Source: Kingella potus (GTDB taxonomy: Bacteria > Pseudomonadota > Gammaproteobacteria > Burkholderiales > Neisseriaceae). From it: a stretch of 64,000 nt of DNA. Shown one piece after another: positions 59,377 to 64,000 of the stretch. The position numbers were made by a program, and so were the translations under genes. The notes under the pieces were generated by a model that was not told the origin of the DNA, did no database searches, and worked only from the letters and a program-made list of their open reading frames with translations. The stretch spans positions 1 to 64,000 of the forward strand of contig NZ_UGJJ01000003.1 of assembly GCF_900451175.1 (NCBI RefSeq), in the 5' to 3' direction. The stretch's first letter is position 1; every line of letters starts with the position of its first letter.

Positions 59377-60246
59377 TTACAGCTTGTAAAACACTTTCAT
59401 CGCCGCCCATAAAATATCGGGCTGCTCTTTTATCACTTCGTGCGCGGCAAACGGCACGTTCATCAGATGCGCGGCGGGCAGGACTTGGCGCAAGCCGTTC
59501 AGGGCTTTGGCGGAGAGCAGGAAATCGTCTTCGCCGCGCACCGCCAGCACGGGGGCTTTGATGTTGGCGGTGTTTTCATTCGGGAATCCCGCCGCCGTGT
59601 CGTCCGTCCACAGGCGGCGCAGGTCGGCAACCAGCGCGTCCAAATCAGGGCGGGGATTAAGTTTTTGGTAGGCGGCGACCTGTTCGGACATCTGCTCATG
59701 CACGTCGGCAACGGTGAGGCTTGCCATCATTTCGCGCGGGGTGTCGCGGCTGTGCCATTGCGCGCCGACGGTCAGCACGGATTGCACACGGGCATCGGCG
59801 GCGGCGATGCGGTAGGCGGTTACGCCGCCGTCGCTGAATCCGAACAGGTGAAACTGGCGCAGCCCGACGGCTTCGATAATCTGCCGTGCGTCGTCGGCGG
59901 TTTGGGCGTAAGTCAGCGGCACGTCGCCGCGCGTGGAGCGTCCGTGTCCGCGCGTGTCGATGGCGAGGGTGCGGAAATGCGCTTGCAGGCGGGGCAGCAG
60001 CGGGGCGAAGTCCTCCGCCGAGCCGAGTCCGCCATGCAACAGGACGATGGCGGGCGCGTCGGCTTTGCCGCCGAGTTGGTAAAAGAGGTCGGCATTTTGG
60101 TAATGCAGGGTTGCGGTCATGGGGTTGCTCCTGTTCCTGTTTAGTGAGGAAGCGATGCCATTCGGCGCGGCGAAAGTGGATTGTACCAGTGCGGACAAAA
60201 CGGCGGCAGCGGTTGTTTTGAGCAGGGTGCGGCGGGTGGCGGGCAT
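59377..60246 (-). CDS. Exported alpha/beta hydrolase
   Basis: 289 aa, AAAGGAAACCTC before the ATG at 60246. The N-terminus ATRRTLLKTTAAAVLSALVQ has a twin-arginine-like signal. The hydrolase fold shows VLLHGGLGSAEDFAPLLPRL, GHGRSTRGD, the nucleophile elbow FGFSDGG and late acid/His (RGEDDFL; PFAAHEVIKEQPDI). An internal start at 60120 would give a cytosolic form. Substrate unknown. The stop overlaps TTCAGGCTGCCT, a Kingella-type DUS. Confidence 0.8.
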   Translation of the reverse strand: MPATRRTLLKTTAAAVLSALVQSTFAAPNGIASSLNRNRSNPMTATLHYQNADLFYQLGGKADAPAIVLLHGGLGSAEDFAPLLPRLQAHFRTLAIDTRGHGRSTRGDVPLTYAQTADDARQIIEAVGLRQFHLFGFSDGGVTAYRIAAADARVQSVLTVGAQWHSRDTPREMMASLTVADVHEQMSEQVAAYQKLNPRPDLDALVADLRRLWTDDTAAGFPNENTANIKAPVLAVRGEDDFLLSAKALNGLRQVLPAAHLMNVPFAAHEVIKEQPDILWAAMKVFYKL

Positions 60247-60446
60247 GAGGTTTCCTTTGTTCTGAAAATCGGCTTACAGGTCAGGATTGCGGTTTTCAGT
60301 TGGTCTGGCATTGATGCCCGACAAGCAAACTCGCTGCGGCTTGCTTTGCCACACACACGGTTCGCCGGATTCTGCCAACCACGTGCTTGCCTGCGGCACC
60401 TACCCTATGGAGTCGTACCGCCCCCTCCTGCCCTGCCGCCGCAAAT

Positions 60447-61676
60447 TTACAGAAACGCGCCGTCGAAGGGCTGCACGGTTACGCTTTCGCCTGCGTCCAA
60501 CGGGCCGCTTTCGGCGGGCAGGACGAGATAGGCATTGGCGCGGGATACTTGCAGGATGCGGTGCGAATCCTGTTTGCCGCAGGGGCGCGCCAGCCATGTG
60601 CCGTCGGGCTGCTGTTCGATAATGCCGCGCTGGATGTCCATGCGGCTGTGGTTTTTCGTTACCGGCTCGCTCAGGGTGGCGGTGAATCGCAGCGGCTGCG
60701 GAATATCGGACGCGCCGCAGAGCTGCCAGAGGGCGGCTTTGAGGAAGATGTCGAAGCCGACAAAGCCGGATACGGGGTTGCCGGGCAGGCCGAAAAACCA
60801 GGTGTCCATCATGCGGCCGAACACGAAGGGTTTGCCGGGTTTGAGGCCGACTTTGTAGTGGTGGACGCTGCCGACGCGCTCGACGGCGGTGCGCATGAAG
60901 TCGTAGTCGCCGACGGATACGCCGCCGGTGGTAATCAGTACGTCGGCGGCGCGGATGACTTCGTCGAATACGTGCAACACGTCTTCAAGGTCGTCGCCGA
61001 CTTGTTTGAAGTCGATGATTTCGACGGGCAGGCCGGACAGGCGGGCGGCGAGCATGGCGCGGTTGCTGTCGTAGATTTGGTCGGTGCGGCCGTTGTTGGG
61101 CTCGCCCGGCTCGCACAGTTCGTTGCCGCTGGATAAAAGGGCGACGCGGATTTTGCGCCGCACGGGCACTTCGGCATGGCCGAGGGCGGCCAAGAGCATG
61201 ATGTCGGCTTCGCGCAGGATGCGGCCGGCGGTGAGGACGGTGTCGCCGGCGGCGATTTCTTCGCCTTTGCGGCGGATGTTCGCGCCTTCTGCCGCGTCTT
61301 TTTCCAGGCGGATGATGCCGTCTGAAAAGGCTACGTTTTCCTGCACGATGACGGTATTGCAGTCGTCGGGAACAACCGCCCCGGTCATGATGCGTACGCA
61401 CGCGCCGTCCAGCAGACAGCCTGAAAACGCGCCGCCGGCCACGGATTCGCCCGCCACTACCCATTCGCTGCCTGCGGCGGATGCGGATTGCAGGGCGTAG
61501 CCGTCCATGGCGGAGATGTCGGCGGGCGGCAGGTTGACGGTTGATACGATGTCTTCGGCAAGGATGCGGCCGACGGCGGCAACGGCGGGGACGGTTTCGG
61601 TTTCGGGCAGACGGCAGCGGGCGGCGATTTTGTCGTGTATCAGGGTTTGCAGTTCTTGTACGCTGGTGAGTGCCAT
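60447..61676 (-). CDS. moeA: Molybdopterin molybdenumtransferase MoeA
   Basis: 409 aa with AAAGGAATCCCC before the ATG. ADISAMDGYALQSASAAGSE, PLLLRIMTGAVVP-type core (CVRIMTGAVVPDDCNTVIVQ), SSGNELCEPGEPNNGRTDQI, VLITTGGVSVGDYDFMRTAV and FGLPGNPVSGFVGF are present. It inserts molybdate into adenylated molybdopterin. It lies 123 nt behind narK, consistent with joint use in nitrate respiration. Confidence 0.95.
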   Translation of the reverse strand: MALTSVQELQTLIHDKIAARCRLPETETVPAVAAVGRILAEDIVSTVNLPPADISAMDGYALQSASAAGSEWVVAGESVAGGAFSGCLLDGACVRIMTGAVVPDDCNTVIVQENVAFSDGIIRLEKDAAEGANIRRKGEEIAAGDTVLTAGRILREADIMLLAALGHAEVPVRRKIRVALLSSGNELCEPGEPNNGRTDQIYDSNRAMLAARLSGLPVEIIDFKQVGDDLEDVLHVFDEVIRAADVLITTGGVSVGDYDFMRTAVERVGSVHHYKVGLKPGKPFVFGRMMDTWFFGLPGNPVSGFVGFDIFLKAALWQLCGASDIPQPLRFTATLSEPVTKNHSRMDIQRGIIEQQPDGTWLARPCGKQDSHRILQVSRANAYLVLPAESGPLDAGESVTVQPFDGAFL

Positions 61677-61798
61677 GGGGATTCCTTTGGTTTTGCGGTT
61701 GGTTGTGTGTGGGCTTTCCCGTCGGGATACGGCGGGAAAGAGGCCGTCTGAAAAGCCGCTTGGCAGGACGGGCCGGCGGTTTCAGACGGCCTTTGCCG

Positions 61799-63172
61799 TC
61801 AGCATTTGGCTTCGGCGTTTTTACGCAGATAGTACCACCAGTTGATCAGTGCGCACACGGCATACAGCACGATAAAGCTGTATAACGCGCCATTCACGCT
61901 GCCGGTCATTTCGATGGATGTGCCGTAGCTTTTGGGAATCAAAAAGCCGCCGTAGCCGGCAAAGGCGGCGGTGAAGCCGATAACGGCGGCGGCTTCGCGG
62001 ATGGCGTCTTTCTGCGCGGTTTCGTGGTCGGTTTCGCCCGCGTCGGCACGTTTTTTGTGGTAGATGTTGAAGATGATGGGAATCTGCATAAAGGTGGAGC
62101 CGTTGCCCAGTCCGGCCAGCGCAAACAGCAGCATGAAGCAGGCGAAGAAGCCCCAGAAATTGCCGCCGTTGCCGGATGCGTCGGGCAGGAAGGCGAGTAC
62201 GCCGAATACGCCGACAATCATGCCGGTAAAGACGACGTTGGTGATTTTCGCACCGCCGACCTTGTCGGACACCCAGCCGCCGAGCGGGCGCACGGCTGCG
62301 CCGATGAGCGGGCCTAAGAAGGCGTAGGAAAGGGGCATGCCGGGAAACAGGGTTTTGGTGAGCAGGGGAAAGCCTGCGGAAAAACCGAGAAATGAGCCGA
62401 AGCAGCCGAGATAGAGGATGCACATCAGCCAGTTGTGTTTGCGTTTGAAGATGCTGGCCTGGTCTTTGAAGCTGGCTTTCGCGCTGGCCAAATCGTTCAT
62501 GCCGAACCAGGCGGCGATGGAGGAGGCGAGGATAAAGGGCACCCACACGAAGCCGGCGTTTTGCAGCCAGACTTGTTTGCCGCTGTCGGCCAGAATCTGC
62601 GGGTCGCCGCCGAGTGCGCCGAATACGCCTGCGGTAATCACTAGGGGGACGACAAACTGTACGGCGGATACGCCGAGGTTGCCCAAGCCGGCGTTCAAGC
62701 CCAGAGCCGTGCCTTTTTCAGCGCGGGGGAAGAAGAAGCTGATGTTGGCCATGCTGGACGAAAAATTACCGCCGCCGAAGCCGCACAGCAGGGCGAGGAT
62801 AATCATGGTGCTGTAGCTGGTGGTGGGGTCCTGCACGGCAAAGCCGAGGCCGACGGCGGGCAGCAGCAGGCTGGCGGTGGAGATGGCCGTCCAGCGGCGG
62901 CCGCCGAAAATCGGCACCATAAAGGAATAGACGGCGCGCAGCGTGGAGCCGGACAGGGCGGGCACGGCGGCGAGCCAGAAGAGCTGGTTTTTGGTGAACT
63001 GGAAGCCGATGTTGGGCAGGTTCAGCGTGGCGACGCTCCACACCTGCCACATGGCGAAGGCGAGAAACAGCGCGGGGATGGAAATCCACAGGTTGCGCCG
63101 GGCGATTTTGCGGCCGGTGGTCTGCCAGAATTGGGGGTCTTCCGGCCGCCAGTCTTGGATGGGGTGGGACAT
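61799..63172 (-). CDS. narK: Nitrate/nitrite transporter, NarK2 type
   Basis: 457 aa, CAGGAGCAACCT before the ATG. A 12-helix MFS protein with IARRNLWISIPALFLAFAMW, GFQFTKNQLFWLAAVPALSG, GGGNFSSSMANISFFFPRAE, GLNAGLGNLGVSAVQFVVPL and GFTAAFAGYGGFLIPKSYGT, the nitrate-signature regions. It moves nitrate in or exchanges nitrite. It follows a second narK-like gene (63330-64000) and precedes moeA. The stop is just beyond a DUS. Confidence 0.93.
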   Translation of the reverse strand: MSHPIQDWRPEDPQFWQTTGRKIARRNLWISIPALFLAFAMWQVWSVATLNLPNIGFQFTKNQLFWLAAVPALSGSTLRAVYSFMVPIFGGRRWTAISTASLLLPAVGLGFAVQDPTTSYSTMIILALLCGFGGGNFSSSMANISFFFPRAEKGTALGLNAGLGNLGVSAVQFVVPLVITAGVFGALGGDPQILADSGKQVWLQNAGFVWVPFILASSIAAWFGMNDLASAKASFKDQASIFKRKHNWLMCILYLGCFGSFLGFSAGFPLLTKTLFPGMPLSYAFLGPLIGAAVRPLGGWVSDKVGGAKITNVVFTGMIVGVFGVLAFLPDASGNGGNFWGFFACFMLLFALAGLGNGSTFMQIPIIFNIYHKKRADAGETDHETAQKDAIREAAAVIGFTAAFAGYGGFLIPKSYGTSIEMTGSVNGALYSFIVLYAVCALINWWYYLRKNAEAKC

Positions 63173-63329
63173 AGGTTGCTCCTGGGGAAAAGGTTTTGAA
63201 ATCAGATATTTTTGGCTTTCAGACGGCCTGTCGTGTTTCAGGCTGCCTTTGGTTTGCAGGCCGTCTGAAAAGTACGTCGGGCAGCCCGAAAAGCCGTTTG
63301 CAACAGTTTTTCAGGCTGCCTGTTCCATA

Positions 63330-64000
63330 TTACTGCCCGCGGTTCGGTTTGAACGAAAAATGCATCCAAACCAGCGACACGCATACCGTGCCGTAAAGCA
63401 GCATAAAGGCGGTGGAGCGGATGCCGGTGTAGTCCAGCAGCACGCCGAACATAATCGGCAGCAGGAAGCCGCCCAAGCCGCCGGCCAGGCCGACCACGCC
63501 GGATACCGCGCCGATGTTGTCGGGATAATCGTTGGCCACGAATTTGAACACCGAAGCCTTGCCCACCGCCATGGCGATACCGGCGGTAAACATCAGAACG
63601 GTAAACAGGGTAACGTTCAGGCCGATATGGAAGTTCTGTACGCCTTTGGTGGTGTTGATTACGAAGTCGGTCTGCGGGTAGGACAGGATAAAGAAGCACA
63701 CCCACAGCACCCACATCACATACCAGGTAACTTTATATGCGCCGAACTTGTCGGAAAGATAGCCGCCCAGAGCGCGCAGCACGCCGCCCGGCAGCGAGAA
63801 GCAGGCCGCCAGCAGCGCGGCAGTCTGCAAAGACATGCCGTATTCGCCGATGTAGTAGTGCGTCATCCACAGCGCGAGGCCGACGTAGCCGCCGAATACC
63901 ACGGAATAATACTGGCTGTAACGCAGCACGCCCGGGTCTTTCATCAGCAAAAGCTGCTCTTTGAGGCTGACTTTGGAATCTACCAGGTGCTTCGGATCAT
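63330..64000 (-). CDS. Second nitrate/nitrite transporter, NarK1-like (N-terminus outside window)
   Basis: The frame is open to the right edge; the visible 223 codons read DPKHLVDSKVSLKEQLLLMK, then YYSVVFGGYVGLALWMTHYY and the C-terminal six helices with GKASVFKFVANDYPDNIGAV and SGVVGLAGGLGGFLLPIMFG (nitrate signature). Neighbouring NarK1 and NarK2 are usual in denitrifiers, where one works as a nitrate/proton symporter and one as an antiporter. Only the C-terminal half is visible. Confidence 0.88.
   Translation of the reverse strand, partial: DPKHLVDSKVSLKEQLLLMKDPGVLRYSQYYSVVFGGYVGLALWMTHYYIGEYGMSLQTAALLAACFSLPGGVLRALGGYLSDKFGAYKVTWYVMWVLWVCFFILSYPQTDFVINTTKGVQNFHIGLNVTLFTVLMFTAGIAMAVGKASVFKFVANDYPDNIGAVSGVVGLAGGLGGFLLPIMFGVLLDYTGIRSTAFMLLYGTVCVSLVWMHFSFKPNRGQ

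Noticed and set aside
58373..59389. Rightward 338-codon repetitive frame
   Set aside because: The period is the 258-bp DNA repeat, which is a multiple of three, so the frame stays open by arithmetic. It holds DUS and dRS3 rather than protein motifs.

Overview
The window looks like a chromosome segment of a GC-rich Neisseria species. The main evidence is the very dense 12-mer DNA uptake sequence AGGCCGTCTGAA (the AG-DUS dialect), often paired as inverted repeats behind genes. Supporting evidence is dRS3/NIME-type repeats (ATTCCC-N8-GGGAAT), an EarP/EF-P arginine-rhamnosylation pair, a neisserial-type ComEC (ComA), and the order hemD-hemX-hemY. Molybdenum-cofactor genes next to two nitrate/nitrite transporters suggest a nitrate-respiring species. 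I cannot name the species.

Layout. (1) 1-14.7 kb is the early/regulatory part of a lambdoid-type prophage whose left end lies outside the window. Leftward genes are replication genes (DnaC-like, DnaT-like, winged helix) behind a YdaS/Cro-type gene. Rightward genes are a CI-like S24 repressor, unidentified accessory genes, two tandem tiny-peptide plus ribbon-helix-helix-like modules, a PIN-domain pair, a repressor-linked operon, a Bet/YqaJ recombination module and an AlpA-like excisionase next to tRNA-Thr(TGT). Two leftward KilA-N antirepressor-like genes, each with a C4-like antisense leader RNA, interrupt the recombination genes. (2) 15.4-34.6 kb is core: earP-efp, secA, a TPR protein, comEC, a succinate-semialdehyde dehydrogenase, an ArsR regulator and exonuclease III, mobB, a PAP2/dual-specificity phosphatase fusion, yejE, the zinc-free paralogues rpmE2-rpmJ2 behind a Zur-like box, rluE and icd. 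(3) 34.75-40.59 kb is the tmRNA gene ssrA carrying a small integrative island. The island is bounded by 100-bp perfect direct repeats and holds a P4-type integrase with arm-type sites, an AAA/STAND-like ATPase, an iteron-like array, a HigBA/RelE-type toxin-antitoxin pair and an IS1016-like element with an intact 8-bp target duplication. (4) 40.9-64 kb is core again: a lipoprotein, gltS, the hem operon, pntA and pntB split by two genes, gloA, a molybdenum cluster (molbindin, mobA, moaB, moaA, moeA), a racemase, a hydrolase, narK and a second, truncated narK. Intergenic space from 52.8 to 59.3 kb is rich in repeats, including a 258-bp unit present three times.

How it works together. Moco synthesis (moaA, moaB, moeA, mobA, mobB, molbindin) and the NarK transporters fit a molybdenum nitrate reductase encoded outside the window. 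In the prophage, CI and YdaS share an operator region whose 11-bp words recur before the operon at 7.25 kb, so that operon is probably in the repressor regulon. Each C4-like RNA carries an antisense segment matched to the ribosome-binding region of its own downstream KilA-N gene. All calls come from reading the sequence; no database search was possible.
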